Part shown: positions 23,092 through 31,787 of the stretch, piece by piece | How positions within the stretch are numbered: position 1 is the stretch's first letter | How the letters are laid out: every line of letters starts with the position of its first letter | Assembly (NCBI GenBank): GCA_900553025.1 | Contig: USBT01000008.1 | Location: 1 to 35,248 of the forward strand | Direction: 5' to 3' | Length of the DNA: 35,248 nt | Origin: an uncultured Eubacteriales bacterium | GTDB taxonomy: Bacteria > Bacillota > Clostridia > Peptostreptococcales > Anaerovoracaceae | Translations under genes and position numbers: made by a program | Notes under the pieces: model-generated | The model's input: only the letters and a program-made list of their open reading frames with translations | The model's database searches: none | Told to the model about the DNA's origin: nothing

Positions 23092-24813
23092 CTAATATTT
23101 AAATCCCTCCGCAAGCTCTGTTTTTTCAATTAAGCTTCTGTATGTCTTCGAAGTCCTTAATAGCTCGGCATGAGTTCCCTCTGCCTCAACCGTCCCAGAA
23201 TTGAGAACAACTATTTTGTTGGCATTTTCAATAGATTTCATCCTATGTGATATTATCAAAACAGTTTTTCCAATAACGAGCTGGTTTAGAGAATCCTGAA
23301 TTTTCTTTTCATTATCCACGTCAAGGCTCGCAGCGATTTCGTCAAGTATCAGTATCGGGGCGTTCTTTAAAAATGCTCTTGCTATAGAAATTCTCTGCCT
23401 TTCGCCACCCGAAAGCTCAGCACCGTTTTCACCGATTATGGTCTCATATCCATCGCTTAGCTTGTCTATGAACTCCGTACAATTTGCGAGCTTAGCTGCC
23501 TCCTTCACCTCATCGTCTGTGGCGGACTGTCTCCCAATCCTTATATTTTCCATTACGGTCGTGTTGAACAGCATTACATCTTGAAAAACAATCGAAATTT
23601 TGCTGAACAGCGAATCGGTCGATATATCCTTAAGCTCCTTTCCGTCAATGACAATCTCTCCGTCCTCATAATCATAAAGTCGTGAAATAAGTCTAAGTAT
23701 ACTTGTCTTGCCACTTCCGCTCGCACCCACAATGGCTGTAACCTCGCCCTGTTTTGCCTTAAAGCTGCACCCGTCTAGGACCTTAACGCCTTGCTTGTAT
23801 GAAAAATCTACATCCTTAAGGTATATATCAAAATTCTCAATCACGCAATCCTCGCCATGCTGTAGCTCCTGATTTCTAATTTGTCTTATTCTATCAATTT
23901 TGGGCGTCAGATAATATATTTCCATTATCCCCTCTTTTGACGCATCCATTGATTCTTTGATTTTAACCGCTGCCAGAAAATACCCCAAAAGATATAGAAC
24001 GCTCAGCTCACCCGCCAAAATCAGCCTGATGCCCACAAGCATTACAATGGCTAGGCTTATATATCCAAATAGAGTTGATATAGCAATAGCGCAGGCAACG
24101 GCAAGCTCTGATTTGAAGTGCACATTCTCTGTTTCCTCCATTTTGCCATATAAGTCCCTCTGCATTCTCCCCACTAGACCATAGCTTTTAATCTCCATTT
24201 GCATTTCGATATTTTCCTGAAATGCTTCTGAATTTCTCCTCAGTATATCATAGTGCTTCTTGAAGCCTTTTACCTGAAGTCCTTTGGACAGTGGTATGAA
24301 CACAAAACTCAAGAGTGTCGGGATGATAACGGCAAGTCCAAGCTTCCAATTCCCGAGCAACATCAAAAGTGATATTATCGGAAAAAACAAAAGCATTCCG
24401 CCAACCTTCGGTATCGAGTGGCTCATCGCATGCTCAATTCCCTCAACGTCTGCCATGATTGTCTGTGAAATATCAGAAATATCATGCTTTGAAAAATAAG
24501 ATAATGGAAGCCTAGATAGATTCCCAGCTGTCTCAATTCTTAAATTCGCACTTTCCTCATATGTAGTTTTATATAGCTTGTCATATTCAGAATACAACAA
24601 AATAAACATGACACACAGTGTAGCGATTGAAGCTAGCAGGTAGAAAATATTATTTTGTGCGACATTATCAAGTATCTGCTGTGCGAAGAACATTATGAGA
24701 ATGGCTGGAACCATGTTGACACAATACACCAAAAACGAAGACACGGTCGCCTTTGTCAAATTTTCAGCACCTCTTCCTGTAAGTGCAAATCGCTCTTTAT
24801 AAAATTGCTTCAT
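23092..24813 (-). CDS. ABC transporter, fused permease-ATPase (second of a pair)
   Basis: A 573-residue exporter-type half transporter: membrane domain with about six segments (20-300) and ATPase domain with Walker A GASGSGKT (363-370), Q-loop VFQDVMLFN, signature LSGGERQR (467-474), Walker B ILILDE (E492) and the switch His in ISHRM. All catalytic residues are present. It overlaps the first transporter gene by 17 bases, so the two very likely form a heterodimer. The substrate is unknown; paired ABC genes with a divergent AraC regulator occur in peptide, drug and siderophore (YbtPQ-like) systems. Confidence 0.92.
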   Translation of the reverse strand: MKQFYKERFALTGRGAENLTKATVSSFLVYCVNMVPAILIMFFAQQILDNVAQNNIFYLLASIATLCVMFILLYSEYDKLYKTTYEESANLRIETAGNLSRLPLSYFSKHDISDISQTIMADVEGIEHAMSHSIPKVGGMLLFFPIISLLMLLGNWKLGLAVIIPTLLSFVFIPLSKGLQVKGFKKHYDILRRNSEAFQENIEMQMEIKSYGLVGRMQRDLYGKMEETENVHFKSELAVACAIAISTLFGYISLAIVMLVGIRLILAGELSVLYLLGYFLAAVKIKESMDASKEGIMEIYYLTPKIDRIRQIRNQELQHGEDCVIENFDIYLKDVDFSYKQGVKVLDGCSFKAKQGEVTAIVGASGSGKTSILRLISRLYDYEDGEIVIDGKELKDISTDSLFSKISIVFQDVMLFNTTVMENIRIGRQSATDDEVKEAAKLANCTEFIDKLSDGYETIIGENGAELSGGERQRISIARAFLKNAPILILDEIAASLDVDNEKKIQDSLNQLVIGKTVLIISHRMKSIENANKIVVLNSGTVEAEGTHAELLRTSKTYRSLIEKTELAEGFKY

Positions 24814-26551
24814 TTCCTACCCTCCATTCATTAGCAACACCATACATCTCTTGTAGCTTCTTATATTTAGATTCTTTACTCATCAGCTCCTCATCGCTGC
24901 CTCGCTCTACAATTTTCCCCTCGTCAAGAACCAAAATCTCGTCAACTTCTCTAATACTTGAAAGCCTATGTGCTATCATTATTACAGTCTTGTTTTTCAT
25001 CAAGTTTTTAAAGGCTTTTTGAAGCTCAAATTCATTGTCTGGGTCGATAGACGCCGAAGCCTCATCCATAATTACTATATTCGCATTCTTTAAAATTGCT
25101 CTAGCTATGGCTATCCTCTGTTTTTCACCGCCTGAAAGATAAACCCCCTTTGACCCTATGACGGTTTCCTCAGCAGTTTTAAACTTATCGATTATAGATT
25201 GACAGCCTGCCAGCCGTAGCGCCTCCATGACTTCTTCTCTTTTCGCATCCCTTTTTGCCAATGCTACATTTTCATAAATACTTGTTTTAAATAGCTTAGC
25301 ATTCTGAAATACAAACGAAATATTATTTATAATCGCTTCATTTGAATAAGCATTAAGCGATACACCGCCGATTCGAATCTCTCCCCTGTCGACATTATAA
25401 AAACCTGATATTAGCTTAGCTATTGTCGACTTTCCTGAACCTGAACTGCCTACAAGTGCATATGTTTTGCCCTCTCCCAAGTGAAAAGACAAATCCTCTA
25501 TAACCATATTATCATTATAACCAAAGCTCACATGGTCAAATTCTATATTGAAATCCTTGAAAATCTCATGTTCTCCATGCTTCATCTTGTCCCTCTGCAT
25601 ATCCTCATATAAACCCTCCAGTGTATCAACCGCATAATTCCCCTGAAAAACGTACATGGATACCCACATAATTCTCATAAAAGCTACGAACAACACTCCG
25701 CTTAAAAAGAACACCATTAAAAGCTCCACAAGTAGCATATCACTATCCCCAAGGATATCTGTGGCATATATCACTATAGGCAACAAAATAGCAACAAGAC
25801 CGAAAAATATCAACTGATAAAGGACGTACGGCTTGCGACAGCTAAGAGAATATTCGTAGGCATATTTTGAATAATTCTTAATAGCATTATAAAGCGATTT
25901 AAAAGACTCTACACTTGCTCCAAAAATTTTCACAACCTGAATCCCTCGAACATACTCGACCGTCTCCGCACTCAGGTCCGCTAAGGATTCCTGATATATT
26001 TTCATAAATTTTTGTTCTCCCATCATGGAAAACAAGAGCAAGCCTGCTAAAAGCGTTAAAATTGCCAAAACAAGTCCAACCCTCGTGCTAATTAAAAACC
26101 CAAGAATTATTGCAAGTATAGGCGTTAAAAATGCTTGCGCATTGTCCGGAATTAAGTGAGCTACCACCGTATGCGTCTGCGAAGCATTGTCGTCAATGAT
26201 TTTTCTAACCTTGCCCGATGGATTCATATCGAAAAATCTGAAGCTTGCTTGAGAAAGTCCCTCTATTCCTCGTTTCCTTAAGTTTGTCTCAAGTCTAAAT
26301 CCAAGCATATGCGAAAATATGCCTGATAATATATAAAGTATGGCTCCTGTTGTTAAAACGACCACTATTTTTACAGCGTATTTTTCGCTCATAGCAAGGT
26401 CATTGAGCATTATTAAATTGTATAAAAACTTATATATTAAGTAATATCCCCATATTGTAAAAAGTACTGATATTGATGATAATAATATCGCCAAATAGCC
26501 TAAGCAAACTTTTTCTCTGGCATATGCGAACAGCTTCTTGTAAACATTCAT
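24797..26551 (-). CDS. ABC transporter, fused permease-ATPase (first of a pair)
   Basis: A 584-residue exporter-type half transporter. The membrane domain (about 15-300) has six segments and an elbow FDMNPSGKVRKIIDDN; the ATPase has Walker A GSSGSGKST (368-376), signature LSGGEKQR (472-479), Walker B IVIMDEASAS (D496, E497) and switch His in AHRLSS. Both this and its partner have consensus catalytic sites, unlike pairs in which one site is degenerate. Its 3' end overlaps the next ABC gene. It is divergent from the AraC-family gene with 277 bases between them. Confidence 0.92.
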   Translation of the reverse strand: MNVYKKLFAYAREKVCLGYLAILLSSISVLFTIWGYYLIYKFLYNLIMLNDLAMSEKYAVKIVVVLTTGAILYILSGIFSHMLGFRLETNLRKRGIEGLSQASFRFFDMNPSGKVRKIIDDNASQTHTVVAHLIPDNAQAFLTPILAIILGFLISTRVGLVLAILTLLAGLLLFSMMGEQKFMKIYQESLADLSAETVEYVRGIQVVKIFGASVESFKSLYNAIKNYSKYAYEYSLSCRKPYVLYQLIFFGLVAILLPIVIYATDILGDSDMLLVELLMVFFLSGVLFVAFMRIMWVSMYVFQGNYAVDTLEGLYEDMQRDKMKHGEHEIFKDFNIEFDHVSFGYNDNMVIEDLSFHLGEGKTYALVGSSGSGKSTIAKLISGFYNVDRGEIRIGGVSLNAYSNEAIINNISFVFQNAKLFKTSIYENVALAKRDAKREEVMEALRLAGCQSIIDKFKTAEETVIGSKGVYLSGGEKQRIAIARAILKNANIVIMDEASASIDPDNEFELQKAFKNLMKNKTVIMIAHRLSSIREVDEILVLDEGKIVERGSDEELMSKESKYKKLQEMYGVANEWRVGNEAIL

Positions 26552-26629
26552 AAATTTTCTCCCTCATATTTAATATTTCTTATTTGACCAAAAAGATAAT
26601 TTAATGCAAAAATTAACTTGCAAATATAT

Positions 26630-26697
26630 TATATATACTGATATACTAAGCAATGCAAGCATTTTAGTTAGAAATGTCTAACAAGGATAATGTCTAA
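26630..26697. promoter_or_regulatory. Divergent control region of the ABC pair and AraC gene
   Basis: An inverted repeat GTTAGA-AATG-TCTAAC (26667-26682) overlaps the first of two direct copies of ATGTCTAA (26674-26681 and 26690-26697, 16 bp apart). It lies just upstream of a possible minus-strand promoter, TTGCAT (26653-26658) and TATATA (26630-26635). This placement fits an activator site used by the AraC-type protein. The rest of 26552-26828 is AT-rich, with ATTAATTGGGAA repeated at 26778-26802. Confidence 0.45.
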
Positions 26698-26828
26698 AAG
26701 GGATATTGTACATTTGTATATTGAAAAATTTTTTATATTAGATTCGATGCTTATATATGGATATTTTGTTATTTGAAATTAATTGGGAATTAATTGGGAA
26801 ATAATTGAAAAATAAATAGGATGTAAAA

Positions 26829-27785
26829 ATGACTTATTATGAATTTATAAAAGATTATATGGGTGTAGATGAATCGTACTCAAGCCAAAAGTATTCTTCC
26901 GCCGGTCACACATTTTCTTGGAATACAGATGTAATGGAGGGTAATTATTGGTTTTATCAGAGCGATGATTTCATTATAGATGTACATGATTTTTTTATTA
27001 AAAAAGAATTTTTGCAGGATAACTTTTATAAGATGCCCGACTATGTTTCTATTTATACGACATATTTGATTAGTGGCAACGGCGAACGATTTGGTCCATA
27101 CCAAACGCTAACGCCTAACTCCTTATACACCATAGACTTTGATAATGTAGATTCGAGCTCATCCTTTCTACTCCATGAAAGCTCTTATTATCTTGGTGTT
27201 TCCATAGGCTTTAAGAAAAGTGTTCTCGAAAAGCATCTATCCTTGATGGACATTAATCAGAAAACCTTCTATTCGGATTTTTTCTTGAACAATCAGTCTA
27301 TTCTGACAAAATCTCTCGAGCCGATTGCTATGGATATTTTAAACTGCAAAATGGAATCCCCTGCCGCCGACTTATTCTTTTGTGCGAAAGCAAACGAATG
27401 GATTAGCATAATTATAGATACTTTTTTAAAAAGGGAAAACGTAAGAATTTCTAGCGATGATAAAACTGCACTTGAGGATGTGCGAAAATACTTAGACGAA
27501 CACTTCGCCATGAAGGTTACTCAGAAAACATTAGAAAAAATATCAATGATGAGCGGTACAAAGCTAAAGAAATTATTCAAGGATACATATCACCAAACTA
27601 TCAAGGAGTATACTTGCAGAAAACGGATGAATATTGCCGAGGTTTTGCTAATAAACACCAATCTGCCCATAAAGGAAATTGCAGAATCAGTAGGATATTC
27701 CTCACATAGTAAATTCAGCACCTATTATAAGAAATACAAGGGAAGATTCCCAAGCGACGTTCGAAGGATTAGCCAATCCCGATAG
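26829..27785 (+). CDS. AraC-family transcriptional regulator
   Basis: A 318-residue protein with a C-terminal AraC DNA-binding domain (about 215-315): first helix-turn-helix QKTLEKISMMSGTKLKKLFK, second LPIKEIAESVGYSSHSKFS with the conserved closing YKKYKGRFPSDVRR. The N-terminal ~200 residues resemble no named ligand domain I recognise but carry a beta-rich region and the FGPYQTLTPNSLYTIDF stretch. As the gene is divergent from the ABC pair it probably controls it in response to the transported compound. Its last 17 bases overlap the 3' end of the convergent PLD-like gene. Confidence 0.88.
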   Translation: MTYYEFIKDYMGVDESYSSQKYSSAGHTFSWNTDVMEGNYWFYQSDDFIIDVHDFFIKKEFLQDNFYKMPDYVSIYTTYLISGNGERFGPYQTLTPNSLYTIDFDNVDSSSSFLLHESSYYLGVSIGFKKSVLEKHLSLMDINQKTFYSDFFLNNQSILTKSLEPIAMDILNCKMESPAADLFFCAKANEWISIIIDTFLKRENVRISSDDKTALEDVRKYLDEHFAMKVTQKTLEKISMMSGTKLKKLFKDTYHQTIKEYTCRKRMNIAEVLLINTNLPIKEIAESVGYSSHSKFSTYYKKYKGRFPSDVRRISQSR

Positions 27786-28365
27786 CTTTTTTCATAGCCT
27801 GCACAAGTCTTCCCATAAACGACCTATCTCTCCTCGACATTATCTCAATCGCATCATCAAGAGAATAAAGGTACTGCCCACTGTGATTCACCCAACTATT
27901 CCATTCCTGCTTAACCTGTTCAAGCTGCTTATCGTCGAGGTCGATAACGGCATAAGCCTCCCGGTTATTCTTCATCCCCCTCTTGGTCATATTTCCTGAC
28001 CCTATTATCAATTTGCCACCAGATGTCCTTGACTGTAGCCAACTGTATTTTGGATGAAAAATAGAACCTATAGCATCATGAATATATACCCTCACCTTGA
28101 GCTTGCCTGAAAATTCATCCTCATAGTCTTTAAGTGTTTCTAACGCTCTAACGTTGGTAATATCATCCGTTCCAACTATAAGAAAAAAATCCCCTTCAGA
28201 TATAAAGCTTCTGAACCTGTCCTGTCCCAGCAAAAAATTTACACCCTCACTTGTCGCAAAAGCATAGGCTCCTCCACCCGCTTTCATATCTGAGCAATTT
28301 CTCAAAATTGTATCCCTCAAAGGTCTTGTATTCCCATATGTCGGATCCTGAATATGAAATCTCAT
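27769..28365 (-). CDS. Small PLD-like domain protein (possible nuclease)
   Basis: A 198-residue protein with a single phospholipase-D-like motif: H104-x-K106 in IFHPKYSWL and G122-S-G-N125 in IIGSGNMTKRG. The Asp usually found after HxKxxxx is missing, as in some PLD-fold nucleases that use H, K and N/S residues of a dimer. About 110 residues before the motif form an alpha/beta segment with FLIVGTDDITN. A dimeric nuclease is the likeliest reading; a phospholipase is less likely. Start has only a distant AGGAG. The gene is convergent with araC and is not clearly part of the next operon (100 bases away). Confidence 0.7.
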   Translation of the reverse strand: MRFHIQDPTYGNTRPLRDTILRNCSDMKAGGGAYAFATSEGVNFLLGQDRFRSFISEGDFFLIVGTDDITNVRALETLKDYEDEFSGKLKVRVYIHDAIGSIFHPKYSWLQSRTSGGKLIIGSGNMTKRGMKNNREAYAVIDLDDKQLEQVKQEWNSWVNHSGQYLYSLDDAIEIMSRRDRSFMGRLVQAMKKAIGIG

Positions 28366-28465
28366 AGCTTTATGAATTCTCCTATTTTATAAACTAATAA
28401 ATGATTTTAAATATCAAAATACTTGGAGAGTTTTCATTAATGTAAATATCTTACTTGAGCAATAT

Positions 28466-30133
28466 TCAATCAACAAAAATACTGCCACCTATAAACTCTC
28501 TTATTATAGAATTATTTACAATAACATCGTCGTTATCAATTTCACGGAAAAATTCTAAGAACTTCAAAAGTCTCTTAGCCTCCGCATATTCATCATCTTT
28601 TGGGGTAATCTTCTCCAAAAGAGGCTTTGCATATTTTTTTAAAAGCGCAATTTCATAAACATGGTATGAGTTAAACAAAACATCGGCCTCATCCGTATAC
28701 GGGAATATGTTTCTATCCTCAGCAGCCCTAACTTTGTGCCAATTCGCAATAGTGCTCTTCGCATCATGCCCCCTAAACTGGCTATCTCTAACCATTCGTC
28801 TGAGCATTCGCTCATCAGTAGTAGGCACCCTATTATGTGGATCAATGTTGAGCTGAGTCAGTGGACTGATATAAATTTTGTATTTTTGATCTTGTGGTAT
28901 GAATGGAGTTAGATCATCGTTCAACGCATGGATTCCCTCTATAACAATCGGTTGATCTGGATTGATGGATGTTTTTCGCTTTGCAAAAATCTTAGTTCCC
29001 GTCATAAAATCAAATGTCGGCAAATCTACTTCCTTCCCACTTAACAACCCATTCATGTCCGAATTAAAAAGATTAATATCTAAAGACCTTAAATTCTCAA
29101 AATCAGGTTCACCGTACTCATCAAGTGGCGTATCCGCTCTCTCAACAAAATAGTCATCCGTCCCCATATAAAGCGGCGAAAGCCCATTTACCCTGAGTTG
29201 GATGCACAATCTCCTTGCAAACGTCGTTTTTCCTGAAGAAGAAGGACCAGCTATAAGAATAATCCTCTTCTTTTGTTTCTTAATGTCGTCTGCAATCTGG
29301 CTTATTTTTTTCTCATGCAAGGCTTCCGATAGCAACATGAGATTCATATAATCATCAGCTTCTATCTTTTCATTGAGGTCTGAAACATAATGTATTCCTA
29401 AGAGTTCATCCCAAATTTTCTGCTCTGCAAAGGTCCTATATAATTGATTTTCTTCCTTAAACTCAGGTATTTGGTCAGGCATCGTTTGATGAGGGAATCT
29501 CATCAACATGCCTTTTCTATATTTTCTTAGTTCAAAAAACTTCAAATATCCCGTGGAAGGTACCATCAGGCTGTAAAAAAAATCTCTATATCCATCAAGT
29601 GTATAGAACCTGACGTGCTCGAGTTTAAGATCTTCTCTCAATATCCGTTGCTTTTCTTCCATGCCTTCTTCTGAAAGAATCTTAAGAGCTTCTTCCCTGC
29701 CGACTATTTCCAGTTGAATCGGCAGGTCATTCTCTACAAGTTCACGCATTTTAGCCTCTAGATTAAAAACGTCCTCATCTGAAAGCCCATGCTTTTTTTC
29801 AACTTCAATATAAAGACCCTTGTTTAAAGAATTCTGTATTATTATTTCGGAGTTCTTTCCCCATACCTCATCAACCGCACGAAGAAGAAGCAGGGTTAGA
29901 CTATATTGATAAACATAGTTTGCTGCTTGAGTTCTGATATCAAGAAGAACAACCTCGTCTTTCTCTTGGAGTTGATAATTAAGATCCTTATATTCATTAT
30001 TGACATTCGCAGCAAATATTGAATAAGGAATATCATCCTTAAAGTGTCTATAAACATCTTCTATTCGACTTCCATCGGGGCAGCAAAACACTTGCCATTC
30101 ATCACGATACCCAAGTTTTAATTTGATTTCCAT
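28466..30133 (-). CDS. Long-form uridine kinase-like protein with N-terminal TGS/ThrRS-like domains
   Basis: A 555-residue protein. The C-terminal part (about 285-490) is a P-loop nucleoside kinase with Walker A GPSSSGKTT (296-304), DDYFVERADTPLDEYGEPDFE and EGIHALND. The N-terminal part combines a TGS-like ubiquitin fold (about 1-65) and a region like the second additional domain of threonyl-tRNA synthetase. This fused form is common in Clostridia and differs from the ~210-residue Udk. Phosphorylation of uridine or a related nucleoside is inferred. Start has GGGAGG five bases upstream. It lies 111 bases after ydbC. Confidence 0.88.
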   Translation of the reverse strand: MEIKLKLGYRDEWQVFCCPDGSRIEDVYRHFKDDIPYSIFAANVNNEYKDLNYQLQEKDEVVLLDIRTQAANYVYQYSLTLLLLRAVDEVWGKNSEIIIQNSLNKGLYIEVEKKHGLSDEDVFNLEAKMRELVENDLPIQLEIVGREEALKILSEEGMEEKQRILREDLKLEHVRFYTLDGYRDFFYSLMVPSTGYLKFFELRKYRKGMLMRFPHQTMPDQIPEFKEENQLYRTFAEQKIWDELLGIHYVSDLNEKIEADDYMNLMLLSEALHEKKISQIADDIKKQKKRIILIAGPSSSGKTTFARRLCIQLRVNGLSPLYMGTDDYFVERADTPLDEYGEPDFENLRSLDINLFNSDMNGLLSGKEVDLPTFDFMTGTKIFAKRKTSINPDQPIVIEGIHALNDDLTPFIPQDQKYKIYISPLTQLNIDPHNRVPTTDERMLRRMVRDSQFRGHDAKSTIANWHKVRAAEDRNIFPYTDEADVLFNSYHVYEIALLKKYAKPLLEKITPKDDEYAEAKRLLKFLEFFREIDNDDVIVNNSIIREFIGGSIFVD

Positions 30134-30244
30134 TACATCCTCCCTACACCCTTAACTTGCACTATATGTTTAAAATGTATGCAAATCCTCTTGTAATCTA
30201 ACCCGTCTACTTCTCATATGATACTTCGATTAGATTAAAACACG

Positions 30245-30493
30245 TTAATCATCTGTTTCTTGAAATTCATCCTTTAACAATTCTAGAACTCTCTTCATCT
30301 CTTCAGTCTTAAGCGTCAAACCTCTGCCACATTTGGAATGATCCTCGTTCCAATCTCTAATGTCATACTTTTCTGGCATATCGTTCCATGAAACCAAGTT
30401 CAATTCCTTCGTCCAACCATTATCTGATTCTCTCAACGCTCCATATCTCTTTGTAATTTTGTATGTAATATCACGTCCGCTTCGTTTTTCCAT
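30245..30493 (-). CDS. YdbC/PC4-like single-stranded DNA-binding protein
   Basis: An 82-residue protein with the PC4-like fold pattern of YdbC: ITYKITKRYGALRESDNGWTKELNLVSWND (split here), YDIRDW, and a C-terminal helix GLTLKTEEMKRVLELL. Family members bind single-stranded DNA as dimers and are thought to act in transcription or repair. Strong ATGGAGG site upstream. Nearby recR and dnaX fit a replication/repair neighbourhood, but the 277 bases between recR and ydbC hold tandem repeats. Confidence 0.85.
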   Translation of the reverse strand: MEKRSGRDITYKITKRYGALRESDNGWTKELNLVSWNDMPEKYDIRDWNEDHSKCGRGLTLKTEEMKRVLELLKDEFQETDD

Positions 30494-30639
30494 AAAAATT
30501 CCTCCATATCTTACTTCTTTTCAAGTCCTCTTTAACATATGTTTCTGTGTAGGTTTAACAACAAAATAATATATAGATGCCGGCAGTTCTATGAGGATTT
30601 TTATTTATTGCAAAATATGTCACATTGATGTCGTTTTTT

Positions 30640-30763
30640 GGTTGTTATGTGCATATTGGAATCAAGCCTTGGTTATTTTGTGTATATTGGAATCAAACCT
30701 TTGTTTTTTTGTAAATAACAAAATAAAACCTTGCTTATTTTGTGCATATCGAAATAAAACCCA
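30640..30763. repeat. Four 31-bp tandem repeats 3' of recR
   Basis: Units at 30640-30670, 30671-30701, 30702-30732 and 30733-30763 are each exactly 31 bp and share TTATTTTGTG(T/C)ATAT and GGAATCAAACCTT-like ends, with the third most diverged. They are separated from the recR stop by 6 bases. 31 is not a multiple of three, so a coding role is unlikely. The rest of 30494-30639 shows only a TGCCGGCA palindrome. Confidence 0.85.
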
Positions 30764-30769
30764 TATATA

Positions 30770-31369
30770 CTAGAGTTCTCGCCTACCCTCCATTGCCTTG
30801 AACAATGTTGTTTTGTCTGTGTACTCGAGATCCCCTCCGATAGGTATCCCATTTGCAAGCCTAGTCACTTTTATCCCAGCTGGCTTGAGAAGGCCCGCTA
30901 TATACATAGCCGTCGTTTCACCGTCAATCGTTGGGTTAGTCGCAAGAATCACTTCCTCAACATGATTTTTCTGTAACCTTATTATAAGATTTTTAATATT
31001 GATATCTTCAGGACCTATGCCCTCAATTGCCGATATGTGTCCGTGAAGCACATGATAAAGACCGTTAAACTCTCTCATCTTTTCAATCGCTGCAACATCC
31101 TGCGGCATCTCAACAACACAAATTATATCCTCTCGCCTTCTCTTATCACTACATATATTACAAGGATCTGCATCAGTCCAGTTTCCACAGATTGAGCATT
31201 TGTGCATTGATTTCTTTGATTCGACTATAGCTCTACTTAGCGCCTCTACGTCGTTATCCCCTAAAGATAAAATATGAAACGCTAATCTCTGTCCTGTTTT
31301 TTCTCCTACGCCAGGGAGTTTTGATAATTCCCTTATAAGTGCTGCTAATGGTTTCGGATACCTGCTCAT
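30770..31369 (-). CDS. recR: Recombination protein RecR
   Basis: A 199-residue protein with the RecR layout: helix-hairpin-helix LSKLPGVGEKTGQRLAFHIL (10-33 region), zinc site C58xxC61 ... C70xxC73 (CSICGNWTDADPCNIC), a Toprim domain (about 80-175) with ICVVEMPQDVAAIE and ATNPTIDGETTAMY, and a C-terminal Walker-B-like end LEYTDKTTL. It loads RecA through RecFOR at single-strand gaps. It follows ybaB by two bases and is the last gene of the dnaX operon. Confidence 0.97.
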   Translation of the reverse strand: MSRYPKPLAALIRELSKLPGVGEKTGQRLAFHILSLGDNDVEALSRAIVESKKSMHKCSICGNWTDADPCNICSDKRRREDIICVVEMPQDVAAIEKMREFNGLYHVLHGHISAIEGIGPEDINIKNLIIRLQKNHVEEVILATNPTIDGETTAMYIAGLLKPAGIKVTRLANGIPIGGDLEYTDKTTLFKAMEGRREL

Positions 31370-31371
31370 TT

Positions 31372-31743
31372 CTATAATCCTGGTATGCCCAGGCCTCCAG
31401 TAAACTTACTCATCTCACTCTCTGAAGCTTCATCAACCTGTCTTATAACCTCGTTAACAGCTGCAACAACTAGGTCCTGTAGCATCTCAATGTCATCTGG
31501 ATCTACAACCTCTGGAGATAAATTGAGTTCAAGAATTTCCCTTTTTCCATTTGCTCTAACCGAAACTGCTCCTCCACCTGATGTAGTTTCGTATTCCTTT
31601 TCTTCAAGCTCAGCTTGCATCTCTTCCATCTGCCTTTGCATCGCCTGCATCTGTGCCATCTGTTTTTGCATATTTGCATTACTTCCCATGGCTCTTTTTC
31701 CACCTACAGACTTTCTCTTGCCTGCTCTCATTCCTTTTCCCAT
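31372..31743 (-). CDS. YbaB/EbfC-family nucleoid-associated protein
   Basis: A 123-residue protein with the YbaB features: a long N-terminal helix NMQKQMAQMQAMQRQMEEMQ, then SGGGAVSVRANGKREILELNLSPEVVDPDD (split here) and EVIRQVDEASESEM. It binds DNA as a dimer. A basic N-terminal extension of about 24 residues (MGKGMRAGKRKSVGGKR) precedes the usual start; the GGAGG site supports the longer start. It lies between dnaX and recR, the standard arrangement. Confidence 0.95.
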   Translation of the reverse strand: MGKGMRAGKRKSVGGKRAMGSNANMQKQMAQMQAMQRQMEEMQAELEEKEYETTSGGGAVSVRANGKREILELNLSPEVVDPDDIEMLQDLVVAAVNEVIRQVDEASESEMSKFTGGLGIPGL

Positions 31744-31787
31744 ATGTATCCTCCATAAAAAATTATTAACTTATTCATAAATAGATT

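Noticed and set aside
30640..30763. CRISPR array
   Set aside because: Units are contiguous and diverged along their whole length, with no constant repeat and variable spacer pattern and no cas genes.
30591..30773. 60-codon open frame across the 31-bp repeats
   Set aside because: 31 bp shifts phase each unit, the peptide has no support and overlaps the end of recR.
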